From contig OV696605.1 in the NCBI GenBank assembly GCA_927797885.1, positions 2,641,157-2,705,156 of the forward strand: 64,000 nucleotides of DNA. Reading direction: 5' to 3'. Made by a program: the position numbers and the translations under genes. This stretch comes from Gloeomargaritales cyanobacterium VI4D9. Lineage in GTDB: Bacteria > Cyanobacteriota > Cyanobacteriia > Gloeomargaritales > Gloeomargaritaceae. This document shows positions 15,709 through 24,700 of this stretch, piece after piece (the first letter of the stretch is position 1; each line of letters opens with the position of its first letter). A model generated the notes under the pieces. It saw only the letters and a list, made by a program, of their open reading frames with translations, was not told the DNA's origin and ran no database searches.

Positions 15709-16680
15709 ATGAGACGACAAATTCAGGGACTTATCAAGCCATTGCTCAACCTTCTTCCCAAAAACGACTATCCAGTCTTAGATACCCGCCTGTTTGTCCT
15801 CATCTGGATACACTTTATTTTAGATGCGAGAGTCTCCACGATGCGGGGCTTATTTTTTCTCTTAAACCATCTTAATTTCAGAGTTGATATATCTACATTT
15901 TCTAAAGCGTGTAAACATCGTAGCACTGAACCGTTTCAATTAATTTTAAGAGAACTACAAAAGCGGCTTAAAAATCATCAAGGGGAAAGATGGCTACGCC
16001 ACGCAAGCTATAAGCACTTATTTCCATTAGATTCCACTGTGATAACCCTAACTAGCAAATTGTTTTGGCAACACAAACAGGTCAAGCTAGCTCTTGGCTT
16101 TGACATAAATGAGGGTAACATCGGGGATGAATCGATTGTATTTGGAGAAACTAATGACCACAAGATTGGTCATATTATGATTGGAACGATACCCGAGAAT
16201 GCCATTGGCATCATGGATAGAGGCTTTGCATCTTGGAAATTGATGGATGAAATGTGCCAAAGAAATACATTGTCTATTGTACGGATTAAAAATAATATGA
16301 AGTTGCAACCTGATAACCCTAATATTCGGGTAGTTCAATTTTTTAGTTCAGAGGAAAATACGGAATATAGACTTGCGACAAATGTAACCTCTATGAGGGA
16401 TGAAGAGGTTTGTTTAGCCTATCGTTTGCGCTGGCGAATCGAACTGCTTTGGAAGGCGTTGAAGATGCACCTAAAATTGGATAGAATTATTACTAAAAGT
16501 GAGAACGGTGTGCGGCTACAGATTTATGCTGTATTGATTGGTTATCTGATTTTGAAATTACTAAAGATAGGTCAGAATAAGACTTATGAACTTACGGATA
16601 AGTTGCGATATTTACAGATAGAAATAGGCAGGCACTGTACCTTGATGGAACTTGTGGGTGTAGAGCCCCTGGTAGGGTAA
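15709..16680 (+). CDS. IS4-family transposase carrying an in-frame small-repeat insertion
   Basis: A 323-residue DDE transposase homologous to that of copy 1 (LLPKNDYPVLDTR, FPLDSTVITLTSKLFW, IGIMDRGFASWKLMD, AYRLRWRIELLWKALKMHL). Between ~residues 94 and 103 it has 7-8 extra residues (WLRHASYK), encoded by 15991-16014, which match the ~24-bp small dispersed repeat of this genome. The insertion keeps the frame and lies just before the first catalytic Asp. Whether the enzyme still works is unknown. I start at the ATG at 15709, which aligns with copy 1. Confidence 0.88.
   Translation: MRRQIQGLIKPLLNLLPKNDYPVLDTRLFVLIWIHFILDARVSTMRGLFFLLNHLNFRVDISTFSKACKHRSTEPFQLILRELQKRLKNHQGERWLRHASYKHLFPLDSTVITLTSKLFWQHKQVKLALGFDINEGNIGDESIVFGETNDHKIGHIMIGTIPENAIGIMDRGFASWKLMDEMCQRNTLSIVRIKNNMKLQPDNPNIRVVQFFSSEENTEYRLATNVTSMRDEEVCLAYRLRWRIELLWKALKMHLKLDRIITKSENGVRLQIYAVLIGYLILKLLKIGQNKTYELTDKLRYLQIEIGRHCTLMELVGVEPLVG
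15991..16014 (-). repeat. Small dispersed repeat (SDR-like) inserted in frame in the transposase
   Basis: GGCTACGCCACGCAAGCTAT is the reverse complement of the motif found at many intergenic sites (GCGTGGCGTAGCCATA type). Alignment with transposase copy 1 is gap-free once this segment is removed. Confidence 0.75.
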
Positions 16681-16727
16681 CTCTGACCTTTTATGTTAAG
16701 TTTTGTTACGGACATTCAACACTACTG

Positions 16728-16769
16728 GATTTGACTAATCAGCTTTTGTCGTAGTTCGATCGTTGTCAT
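16728..16769 (-). pseudogene. N-terminal stub of an antitoxin-like gene
   Basis: Fourteen codons (MTTIELRQKLISQI) after an AAGGAG site at good spacing, cut by the IS4-like element. The sequence resembles the start of small cyanobacterial addiction-module antitoxins. The rest of the gene is gone. Confidence 0.55.
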
Positions 16770-16979
16770 TGTCTTATCTCCTTTTTCTTTAAGAACATAC
16801 AAATACCTTGCTGAACATCAAACACATTCTTATCCTTTATACCATTTGTACCAAAAAAACATCAGGAGAACCTGGGGTTTAATTTCTTGCCAGTTTGTGG
16901 ACAGCACATCATGGGTTAGCCAGTCATACTTGCTGTTGCGGGTGCCGTAGAGGTGGGTATGGTAGATTTGGGTCATTGG
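16767..16979 (-). pseudogene. Fragments of a large adenine methyltransferase/restriction gene
   Basis: The minus strand first encodes IYHTHLYGTRNSKYDWLTHD and NWQEIKPQ, then, in altered order and frame, GIKDKNVFDVQQGICMF. Both are motifs of type ISP/IIG-like restriction-methyltransferase proteins, where the NVFDIQQG block normally comes before the YGTR block. The upstream part of the same kind of gene is at 18100-18239, so the MntA/HepT and HicAB genes lie between the halves. Confidence 0.65.
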
Positions 16980-17222
16980 CTAATCGAATAACTGTTTAAG
17001 CAAATTGTCTCGACTAATCTTCAAATGAGAAGCAACACTCTTCAAGATAGCATTAAGTGTTCCTGTTTTGAGAGGTGAATGATTTGGGATAGTAATATGA
17101 TGTTCACCTTCCCTTTGGGTCGTGAGGCGAATATGGCTACCCGTTTGACGCACTGTTTCATAGCCCAAACGATTGAGAGCGATTGCCAACGTTTCCCCTG
17201 TAATGTCGCGGGGTAGCTTCAT
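16980..17222 (-). CDS. hicA: HicA-type mRNA interferase toxin
   Basis: An 80-residue HicA/YcfA toxin: MKLPRDITGETLAIALNRLG, then TGSHIRLTTQREGEHHITIP containing the catalytic His (GSHIRL), and a helical C-terminus. HicA cleaves mRNA and is neutralised by HicB. The true start is the ATG at 17222; a longer frame upstream is out of family. It overlaps the hicB stop by 4 bp (ATGA), which gives translational coupling in antitoxin-toxin order. Confidence 0.85.
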   Translation of the reverse strand: MKLPRDITGETLAIALNRLGYETVRQTGSHIRLTTQREGEHHITIPNHSPLKTGTLNAILKSVASHLKISRDNLLKQLFD

Positions 17223-17464
17223 AAAGCAAAAACTTCGTCTCGCACAATGTGTAGCCGAATAAGCCGAGGTCGTTCCTCTGGATTGAGGAAGTGACATTCT
17301 ACAGCATCTCTAACCATTAATCGCAGAGTTTCAAGATCATCAGCTTGTGTGAAAATGGATTCTCCTAATGCCTGGGCAAAATAACCGCCTTCTACAGCTT
17401 CTTCAACCAAAAAAATAATTTCCTTAATTTGACTAGATAGCTGATTTACTTGCTGTGCTGTCAT
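17219..17464 (-). CDS. hicB: HicB-like antitoxin
   Basis: An 81-residue protein with a partial HicB fold (IFLVEEAVEGGYFAQALGES, then QADDLETLRLMVRDAVECHF). It lacks an obvious C-terminal DNA-binding domain, like the short cyanobacterial HicB/DUF1902 forms paired with HicA. AGGAG precedes the ATG. It overlaps hicA by 4 bp and follows the HepT gene by 15 bp on the same strand. Confidence 0.8.
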   Translation of the reverse strand: MTAQQVNQLSSQIKEIIFLVEEAVEGGYFAQALGESIFTQADDLETLRLMVRDAVECHFLNPEERPRLIRLHIVRDEVFAL

Positions 17465-17479
17465 TCTGTTAAACTCCTT

Positions 17480-17812
17480 TTAGATCAATTCCTTCAAACT
17501 ACTGTATAGCATCGGTAAATCGGACTGGATCGTTTCCCATATGATTGTCAAATCCACCTGAAAGTATTCATGTACGGTTATGTTTCGCATTCCTCGCATT
17601 TGTTTCCAAGGAATCTGTGGATACAGTGTTGCCACCTCTGGCAACAAATTTGCAGCCGCTTCCCCTATCACAGCCAAGCTATAGAGCGTTGCCTTAATCG
17701 TGCGCCGATCTTGACAAAACTCTGCAAAACTCAAATCAGACACCATTTGTTGAATCTCCTCAATTTCAATCAAAATATCTTGTAAACGTTCTTGCAAACT
17801 CCTAGAAGGCAC
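17480..17812 (-). CDS. hepT: HepT-type HEPN toxin (DUF86)
   Basis: A 110-residue HEPN-domain protein. The RNase-type motif R-x4-H-x-Y is present as RNITVHEYF (~residues 75-83), after LAVIGEAAANL and WKQMRGM. HepT is an RNase-like toxin that the partner MntA inactivates by adenylylating the Tyr of this motif. It overlaps mntA by 11 bp. All key residues are present, so this looks functional although it sits inside a wrecked gene. Confidence 0.88.
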   Translation of the reverse strand: MPSRSLQERLQDILIEIEEIQQMVSDLSFAEFCQDRRTIKATLYSLAVIGEAAANLLPEVATLYPQIPWKQMRGMRNITVHEYFQVDLTIIWETIQSDLPMLYSSLKELI

Positions 17813-18095
17813 GAATTGCCTCCTCTAATACCGCATCTTTCAATGCTGGACGCAACGACTGGGGAGTCCCTAAATCAACTGGACAGTGTAGAATTTCTTC
17901 TAAATACTCTTTTAGCTCAATAAAGGTAAACAAACCTACAGGCTTTTCAAACTCCACAAGCAAATCAACATCACTTTCAGGATGGGCTTCATCCCGCGCC
18001 ACTGATCCAAACAATAGCAGTGTGCTAACCGCAAACCTCTTAAGCTGTTCTTTGTGATTGACTAATGTTTGTATGACAAGTTGGCGACTCAGCAT
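17802..18095 (-). CDS. mntA: MntA-type minimal nucleotidyltransferase antitoxin
   Basis: A 97-residue minimal nucleotidyltransferase with the GSVARDEAHPESDVDLLVEF motif (GS-x10-DxD, ~residues 30-45), which binds ATP and Mg2+. It is the antitoxin enzyme of the MntA/HepT pair. The gene order mntA-hepT with an 11-bp overlap is typical. It is followed 3' by hepT and then hicB/hicA, a double toxin-antitoxin block of about 1.1 kb. Confidence 0.88.
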   Translation of the reverse strand: MLSRQLVIQTLVNHKEQLKRFAVSTLLLFGSVARDEAHPESDVDLLVEFEKPVGLFTFIELKEYLEEILHCPVDLGTPQSLRPALKDAVLEEAIRAF

Positions 18096-18099
18096 TCAA

Positions 18100-18239
18100 G
18101 CTAACCTCCTAATGTTTTGATTAAAAAAACACACCGAAACACCTTGCTGAATGTCAAACACATTTTCATCCTTGGAGCCATCCGGTGCCACTTCCTTTTT
18201 CTTGGTATTTCCATGTAAATTTACCACATAAATTTGATT
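18100..18239 (-). pseudogene. Restriction-methyltransferase fragment upstream of the toxin-antitoxin block
   Basis: The minus strand encodes NQIYVVNLHGNTKKKEVAPD and GSKDENVFDIQQGVSV before a stop at 18096-18098. This is the conserved block of type ISP/IIG-like restriction-methyltransferases. Its 5' side is cut exactly at the end of the R6 element, and its 3' side runs into the MntA start region. Confidence 0.7.
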
Positions 18240-18520
18240 GGTAGTGCTATCCAAGTAATTGTTTGTTATTATAAAATAATTATAAATGACACGATAGGTT
18301 GCCAACGAAGTCCCTGCCGTTGCCGAGGGTGGGCGGTCTAACTCCCTAGGCAAATTAGGGGAGCAATTCCCAAAAAACTTTATCTCATGGGCATGGGAGC
18401 AATCCATCATCCCCCATTGCCCTCCCGTTGGCTCCTCGTTGGTTGCCTTAAATGCCACACGACTTATCCCCCTAAAAATCCTTGTGACTCTTTTTTGAGC
18501 ATTACAAAGATAGCACTACC
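18240..18520. repeat. R6 MITE-like element, copy 1 (281 bp)
   Basis: It begins GGTAGTGCTATCCAAGTAAT and ends, reverse-complemented, GGTAGTGCTATCTTTGTAAT, giving terminal inverted repeats of about 20 bp. It lies between the methyltransferase fragment and the IS630 transposase fragment and interrupts both. A second copy is at 30716-31080. Confidence 0.8.
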
Positions 18521-19017
18521 TCTGTTTTCACAAATTCTAAAAAATCCTGTTTCTTCATGGAGCCTTTGATGATTTTATGACAAACAATGCCATCCACAGA
18601 TATAGCACCAATTAACGTGTATTTTTGACCCTTGTTTTTCTGGCGATAACTATAAACTTTTTTCCCTTGTAAACTCCGTGCAACTTGCCTCTCCATGCCC
18701 TCCCTTCTGTTTCATCTACGGCAACTATATCTTCGGCTGGAACGCTTCCAATCTTATGCCAGTATTCTAAGCGTTCTGCACAACTTCACTCTTGACTTTT
18801 TCACTGCGGAATGTCTTTTTTTTTAGAGTGATTTTATGCTTTTTCAAGAAAGAATGCAATGTGCTAATACTCACTTCCTAGCCTTTCTCCGATTATCTCA
18901 ACATATTGCCACAAACACTTATCTGGATACTCTTCAACAATGGCTAAAATCTCAACTTGATTTTGTTCTAAAATTCCAACTCGTTTTGTCCCTACTTTTT
19001 TAGGTGTTAAGTCTTGA

Positions 19018-19138
19018 GGGCACCTCTATTAATTCACGGCTGTTGCGAATGACCCCTGAGTTATTGATAATTGCTAACGAGAGAATGGGGCTTCCATCTC
19101 TGCTGTGTAAGTACAAAAATTAATAAATAGAGGTACCC
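19018..19138. repeat. R2 MITE (121 bp) with TTGA target duplication
   Basis: The ends GGGCACCTCTATTAATT and, reverse-complemented, GGGTACCTCTATTTATT match the ends of the IS5-family element at 5288-6530. The flanking TTGA (19014-19017 and 19139-19142) is a perfect 4-bp duplication, the same size as that of the IS. It has no coding capacity. Confidence 0.9.
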
Positions 19139-19190
19139 TTGAGTCTGTTTATACTGTTGTACCAGGCGATGTACTGTCCTTTTAGTTACC

Positions 19191-19215
19191 AATGGCTTCG
19201 CCACGCTTCGCTATA
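19191..19215 (-). repeat. SDR-like insertion in the IS630 gene
   Basis: AATGGCTTCGCCACGCTTCG CTATA interrupts codons of the IS630 helix-turn-helix region; deleting it joins the two halves of the motif. Confidence 0.65.
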
Positions 19216-19355
19216 AACCGCTTAGCTACTTCCCGGATTGTTCTCCCGCTTGGTATGCAGCTACAATTCTTTGCCGTAAATCTAAGGAATGTGTAGGCAT
19301 CTCTTTGTCCTCTCATTTCTATGGTTTGTATCCCATAATAGCATAAAAGACTGTA

Positions 19356-19375
19356 CCCCGCCGCTTGCGGCAGGG
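19356..19375. repeat. IS200-like end hairpin
   Basis: The GC hairpin CCCCGCCGCTTGCGGCAGGG resembles the hairpins bordering the IS200 remnant at 12950-13475. It is probably a leftover element end. Confidence 0.45.
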
Positions 19376-19420
19376 AGTTTCATTTAGGGCAACCCACCCA
19401 ACTGTTCTAAATCAAACTGT

Positions 19421-19510
19421 AGAAATCCTAAATGAAAGTAGAATAGGGGTCGCAGGGGCATCGTCCCCCGTGCTTGGTTTTGGGGAATTTCTGTTCGTTA
19501 GTAAATTGCC
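19421..19510. repeat. R1 repeat copy
   Basis: It starts AGAAATCCTAAATGAAAGTA and keeps the GGGGTCGCAGGGGCATCGTC core; its right end is worn. It lies just downstream of the DUF554 gene. Confidence 0.7.
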
Positions 19511-19518
19511 ATATTTTA

Positions 19519-20202
19519 TCAGCGCATCCCCTGCGCCCAGGCCAGCCACACCCCCTGCACGAGAAAGGCGGGTAAAAAATTCACCACCGGCATTTTTTTG
19601 ATCTCCAACACATCCAGCCCCGTCGCCAGCAGGAGCAGTCCCCCCAGGGCATTCACTTCCCGTACCACCGTTTCTGGCAACCCCTGCCCCCACCCATAGG
19701 CCAACAGGGTCAACCCCGCCTGGTAAAGGAACAGGGGAATCGCCGCCCAGGCCACCCCCACCCCCAAGGTACTCCCCAACAGCAGGGCGGCCACCCCATC
19801 CATCAGCGTTTTTTGGAGCAAAATCAGGGGGAATTGCCCCAACCCGGCCTCGAAACTGCCCAGCAGGGTCATGGCACCCACACAAAACAGCAAAAATCCC
19901 CGGCTCATCCCCGCCGATGCACCGGCGCATTTGCCCCCAAGCCAGGCATTCAGACGGGCTTCCAGACCTAGCCCTTCCCCTAGGGTCGCACCCCCCAACA
20001 GGCTCAATCCCAACACCAACGGGGCACGGGTGGGCAGTACCAACCCCATCCCCAAAGCCAAAAGAAACACCCCCAACCCCTGCACCCACCGCTCTAGCAA
20101 GGCCGCAGGCAAATAACGTCGCCCGTACCAGCCCAGCCAACCCGCCACCAGCACGGTCAGGGCATTCACCCCGCTCGGCCAGAGAACCCACAGCCACGCC
20201 AT
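19519..20202 (-). CDS. DUF554 family membrane protein
   Basis: About 227 residues, with seven or so hydrophobic spans and glycine-rich repeats (LGLSLLGGATLGEGLGLEAR, GFLLFCVGAMTLLGSFEAGL, TLMDGVAALLLGSTLG). It matches the DUF554 (YqgA/YdfK-like) family, which is thought to be a transporter or channel of unknown substrate. The start is the ATG at 20202, 10 bp after the stop of the pentapeptide gene, so the two are probably co-transcribed. Confidence 0.8.
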   Translation of the reverse strand: MAWLWVLWPSGVNALTVLVAGWLGWYGRRYLPAALLERWVQGLGVFLLALGMGLVLPTRAPLVLGLSLLGGATLGEGLGLEARLNAWLGGKCAGASAGMSRGFLLFCVGAMTLLGSFEAGLGQFPLILLQKTLMDGVAALLLGSTLGVGVAWAAIPLFLYQAGLTLLAYGWGQGLPETVVREVNALGGLLLLATGLDVLEIKKMPVVNFLPAFLVQGVWLAWAQGMR

Positions 20203-20212
20203 CAACAGACCA

Positions 20213-21352
20213 TCACGGTGAATAGCGTTTATCAAGGGTGGTGCGACCATCAGGCATTTGTGTCCCCACCAATTTGGCACCCGTGAGATTCGCTCGCCCC
20301 AGGTTCGCTCGGGTCAAATTTGCCTCGGTCAAATCCGCATACCAGAGATTGGCGCGACTCAAATCCGCCCCCACCAGATTCGCCCGTTTGAGATTGGTAC
20401 GGCTGAGGTTTGCCCCCGTAAAATTAGCCCCATCAAACGTACCCCAACTCAAATCCGCCTTGTTCAACGTACATTCAACAAAAGAACAGAGCTTAGCATT
20501 CACCCGGGTGAGGATAGCACCGGTTAAATTCGCCTGATCCAAACAGGCTTCTTCGAGGGCGGCACGGGTCAAATCCGCCTGGGTCAAATTCGCCCGCAGG
20601 AGGGTGGCTTTTTTGAGGTTGGTACTAATGGGAACGGCGGCTCCCACCAGGCTATTCACCGCCTGACCTCCCAATTTCATACATCCAAAATTTGCCCCGC
20701 TCAAATCCGCTTCGGTCAAATCCGCTTCAATTAAATTTGCCCCCGCAAAATTGGCATTTTTCAGAATTGCCCCTGCCATTTTAATGCGCCGCAGTACCGC
20801 CCGACTCAAATCCGCATCCTGCAAAATAATTTCATTCAAAACCGCATCAATTAACGAGACCTGAATTAACTTGACCCCGGTAAAATCCCGCACCCCTTTT
20901 TGATACCGCCGCAATAATTCCTCCGCATAGGTTTCCAGGGGTATATCCACCTCATCACTGGTGAGGTTCAGCGGGCTACCGGACTGATATACCCCATCGG
21001 TAATAGTGGCGGTGGGGCGGGGGGGGGATGGGGTGTGGGGGGGAATGCTATCCTCCGGTGTCCCCAAACTAAATACCTCCATCCATTCCGGGAAGGTTTC
21101 CCCCGCTTGCAGGGCATAGACTTTCACCGTGCGGATGGACGGCACTTCCAAACGGGTCAAGCCCTGGCGAATGATATGCAGACATTGCCGCTGGTCGGGG
21201 GTCGTTGCTCCCGAAAGCACCACCTCCAAACAGCCCTGCCGTAATTTCGCTTGCGCCGTCACCCCCTGGGCGGTCAGGGCTTGGGTCATCAGGGTGGCGA
21301 TGGCTTGCGGGTCACCCTGTTTTGCCCGTTGCAGGAGGTTGGCAATGTTCAT
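20213..21352 (-). CDS. Pentapeptide-repeat protein with cyanobacterial N-terminal domain
   Basis: About 379 residues. The N-terminal ~85 residues (NIANLLQRAKQGDPQAIATL, RTVKVYALQAGETFPEWMEV) match a domain often fused to other modules in cyanobacteria. After a Pro-rich linker, residues ~150-375 are A(D/N)LxxA pentapeptide repeats (ANFAGANLIEADLTEADLSG and many more), which fold as a right-handed beta-helix. GGAG before the ATG at 21352 fixes the start. The function is unknown; no signal peptide is seen. Confidence 0.85.
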   Translation of the reverse strand: MNIANLLQRAKQGDPQAIATLMTQALTAQGVTAQAKLRQGCLEVVLSGATTPDQRQCLHIIRQGLTRLEVPSIRTVKVYALQAGETFPEWMEVFSLGTPEDSIPPHTPSPPRPTATITDGVYQSGSPLNLTSDEVDIPLETYAEELLRRYQKGVRDFTGVKLIQVSLIDAVLNEIILQDADLSRAVLRRIKMAGAILKNANFAGANLIEADLTEADLSGANFGCMKLGGQAVNSLVGAAVPISTNLKKATLLRANLTQADLTRAALEEACLDQANLTGAILTRVNAKLCSFVECTLNKADLSWGTFDGANFTGANLSRTNLKRANLVGADLSRANLWYADLTEANLTRANLGRANLTGAKLVGTQMPDGRTTLDKRYSP

Positions 21353-21729
21353 GTCACAAGGCTCCGATGGGGTATTCCAAGGACAGGCTGATAGCAATTG
21401 CCAGGACTACCATGAGAACAACCGCAAAAATACGGAAAAAAGCAGGCTCACCTTGGCTTCATCTTACACGAATTTCCAGTACCCTGGGGGAGCTTTCTAT
21501 GCAGGCTCTGTTGGGAACTTTTCAGTGTGATATTTCATCCCAATGAATGCAGTTACGTCGCCGCACAGGTTTCGTACAGGATTTATTTAAGGCACGACTT
21601 TACTAAATTTGGTTGGCGTGCCGGAGTGACCTCGCCCTCACCTGTGGGAAATTGCCGAGAAATCCGTTAAGGTAGCTCTAGCGGCATCCCATCGGAATTT
21701 CCAAAATCACTTCCAACGGGGTGCGCTGT
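21353..21729. other. 377-bp intergenic region between divergent genes
   Basis: It must hold the promoters of the pentapeptide gene (leftward) and tamB (rightward). No R1-R7 repeat is seen. On the minus strand, codons just before the pentapeptide ATG read as a hydrophobic peptide ending TGA-C-ATG (FFRIFAVVLMVVLAIAISL), but no start codon opens it, so I do not call it. Confidence 0.4.
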
Positions 21730-24700
21730 ATGGCATTTGGGTTGATACGTTTGGCAAAGAGCATGGCACGGCTGGAGGAGAGGGGTCAGCCCCGGTGGGG
21801 TTGGTGGATGGCGGGGGCAATTCTCCTGGGCACCGGTGCCGGTCTGTGGACAGGGGGTAGTTTCTTCGTGCGGGAAAAGTTGGCACCCCTGATTTCCCAG
21901 GAATTGAGTCGCACTCTGAACCGCCCGGTTACTCTGGGCAAGGTGGAACGGTTTGGCTGGACGGGGGTACGCTTTGGGGCTTCCACCATCCCAGCGACGG
22001 CGACGGACCCGGATTATCTCCACCTCCAGGGGATTGAGGTGCAGTTTCAACCCTGGCAGTTGTTCCAAGCCCGCCGGTTAGATATTCAGGTGAATTTAAT
22101 CCAACCGTCAGCCGTATTGCACCAGTCCTCAGATCGGCGCTGGCTCCGCATTACCCCTGCGATTCAAGAACAGACCAGTCCTCCCCCCATCCAGGTGCAG
22201 GTGACCCAGGTGCGCTTGAGCGGGGGGCAGGTGACCTTGGTGCCCTGGGCAACCCGGCGGGCGCAGACCTACGCACAGATTCAGGCTCAGGTGCGTCCGG
22301 GGACAGAACAAATTACCTTTCAAACCCAAGCCCAAGCCCCGGGGGGCGGCTCCCTGAACTTGGCAGGAACTTGGGATTTGGGGACAGGTTCCCTCCAGGC
22401 GCACCTCCAAACCCAGGAGATGGCACTCCCGCCGGTGGGGGAATTGGTGGGCAGTTATACCCCATTGCCCGTGACGTTGCGCCAGGGACGGATGACCAGC
22501 GACCTCAACCTGGCGTGGCAGATGGGGCAAATGCCGCAGATTACGGGACCGGTGCAGGTGCGGGGGGGGGTGGTGGCGGCTCCCCAATGGGGACAGGTGC
22601 AACCGGAAGTGAATGCCCGTTTCCAACTTACCCCCCAGCAGGTGCAAGTGACCCAGGGGCAAATTCGCCTGGTTGGGGTGGAGGTGGGGGTCACTGGGAG
22701 CATCCACTTCCAACGGGGTTATGACCTGACGGCGCAGGTACCAGGGGTAGCCCTTGCCCAGGTGACGCAATCCTTGGGGCTAACATCCCCCGTCCAGGGG
22801 CGGGTGCAATCCGAGTGGGTGGTGCGGGGTGTCCTGGCGCAACCCTCTATCCGGGGGCGACTGACTGCCCTAGGTGCCCTAAAAATTGACCAAACCACCC
22901 TGGAGCAGGCAACTGCCGAGGTGGTGCTGACCCCAGGGGGGGTGGATATTCCTCGTTTTCAGGTGGGGTTGGCTGGGGCGCAGGTGCGGGGCGCAGGGCG
23001 GATTGACCCCCAACAACGCCTCGCCATTCGCTTCCAGGGTACTGCCCAACCGGAGCGATTCCTACCCCCGGGGGAAACCCTGCCGGTGCCGGTGGGAAAT
23101 GTGATGATCCAGGGGGAAGTGCGGGGAACCTTACCCCAGCCCCAGGTCTCGATGGATTTTCAAGCTCCCCAAGCCCAAATGCCTCTGCGGGGGCAACTCC
23201 AATGGCAGGCAGAGCGGTTGCAATTTCGGGCACAAGGGGAACAGGTGCAGGCGATGGGGGAAGTGAATACCCGCACCCTAGCCGCCGATGTGCAAGTGCA
23301 GGTGCGCCAGTACGACCTCAAACGGTTGCCCCTGGCATTGCCCTTGGATTTGGCTTTGCGGGGGGAAGTGGATTTCCAGGGACGCCTGCGGGGGAATTTG
23401 CGGCAACCGGAAATTAGTGGGGATTTGGGGCTGATCGGTCTGCGGGTGAACCATTGGCAGTTTGAACCGCAATTGCGGGGGACAGCCAGTTTTGCCACCA
23501 ACTCCGGGGTGCGGTTGGATGTGCGGGGCGTGCAGGACCAGGTGGCGGTGAATGTGATCCCTGGGTCAATGCCCCGCCGGGTGACGATTCGCCGGGGTCA
23601 GGCGGTCATCGAAGGACAGGGGCGGGATGGCACACTGGCGGTGAATTTCCGCCATATTCCCCTAGCTTTGTTCAGCGGCGGTCTGTTGCAGGGGGATTTG
23701 CAGGGGACGGGGCTGTGGGATGGGGTGCAACAACGGGCAACGGGGCAGTTGCAGGTGGATCAAGCCCGCTGGGGGAATCTGGTGGCGACCAAGCTGGGCG
23801 GGCAGTTCCAGTGGCGCAATCAGGAACTCACCCTCAGCCGGGGGGAACTGCACCAACGCCAGAGCCGTTATCACTTTGAGGGACAGGCACGGTTCCAGCC
23901 CCAACTGCACTGGCAGGCGCGGATTCAGGCGGTCGAGGCGGACATTCAAGACCTGGTACCGGCACTGCTTCATACACCCCAACCCGGTGCCAATGCCCTA
24001 GCGGTCACCCCGGTTGGGGAACCGAACCTCCCCCTGGGGGAACAATTGGCGTATTTTAACCAGGTGCAGGCGCAGGTGCAACAGTACGTCGCCAACCAAC
24101 AAAAAGCCCTGGGGTTACCCGATCTGCAGGAATTGCGGGGGCGATGGCAGGGGCAGGCGACCCTGGAGGGCAACCACCGGGGCGAACTGGCGGCGAATTT
24201 TGACCTACGGGGGCGGGATTGGGCGTGGGGGCAGTACAAAGCCGAACGTTTAACTCTGCAGGGACGTTATGAGGGCACGCTACAACAGGGGCGATTGACC
24301 CTTCAGCCTTTGCAGCTGGTGCAGGGGGAAAGCCAAATGCTTTTCACCGGGGTACTGGGGGGGCAACAGCAGACCGGGCAACTCCTGCTCAGCCAGATTC
24401 CCATTGCCTACCTGACCCAACTGCTCCCCATCCCAGGGGAATTGACCGGCTTGGTGAGCGGCATGGCCACCTTGGGGGGAAGCCAAGCCAACCTCCAAGC
24501 CAAGGGAGAGGTGCGGATTCAGGATGGCACCTGGGACAATACCCCCATTCAGGTGGCCCAGTCCAGTTTTAGCTACAACCAAGGGCGGTTGGACTTTGGG
24601 GCGGAACTGTTGGTGAGTGACCAAACCAGCGGCGTGGAGCCAGTGCGAGCCAGAGGCAGTCTGCCGCTCCAGTTGCCCTTTAGCACGGCTAAGGCGACCG

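Larger units (their letters stand above)
15620..16727 (+). mobile_element. IS4-like insertion sequence, copy 2 (1108 bp)
   Basis: The ends CAGAAGTGTTGAATGT and, reverse-complemented, CAGTAGTGTTGAATGT match at 15 of 16. The length equals that of copy 1. Unlike copy 1, the 9-bp flanks differ (GATAGAACC versus GATTTGACT) and the genes on either side are unrelated, so a deletion or recombination followed insertion. Confidence 0.85.
18521..19300 (-). pseudogene. IS630-family transposase gene, broken
   Basis: The start is recognisable (MPTHSLDLRQRIVAAYQAGE after GAGGACAAAGAG), as is a later DDE-region piece (KKVYSYRQKNKGQKYTLIGA, GIVCHKIIKGSMKKQDFLEF). Damage includes a one-base deletion in the helix-turn-helix, a ~25-bp small dispersed repeat (19191-19215), a 121-bp R2 MITE (19018-19138), and loss of the 3' end to R6 at 18520. 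It is a record of successive insertions. Confidence 0.8.

Noticed and set aside
18240-18458. N-terminal extension of the methyltransferase fragment (IITNNYLDS region)
   Set aside because: These codons lie inside the R6 element; the methyltransferase similarity begins exactly at the R6 border.
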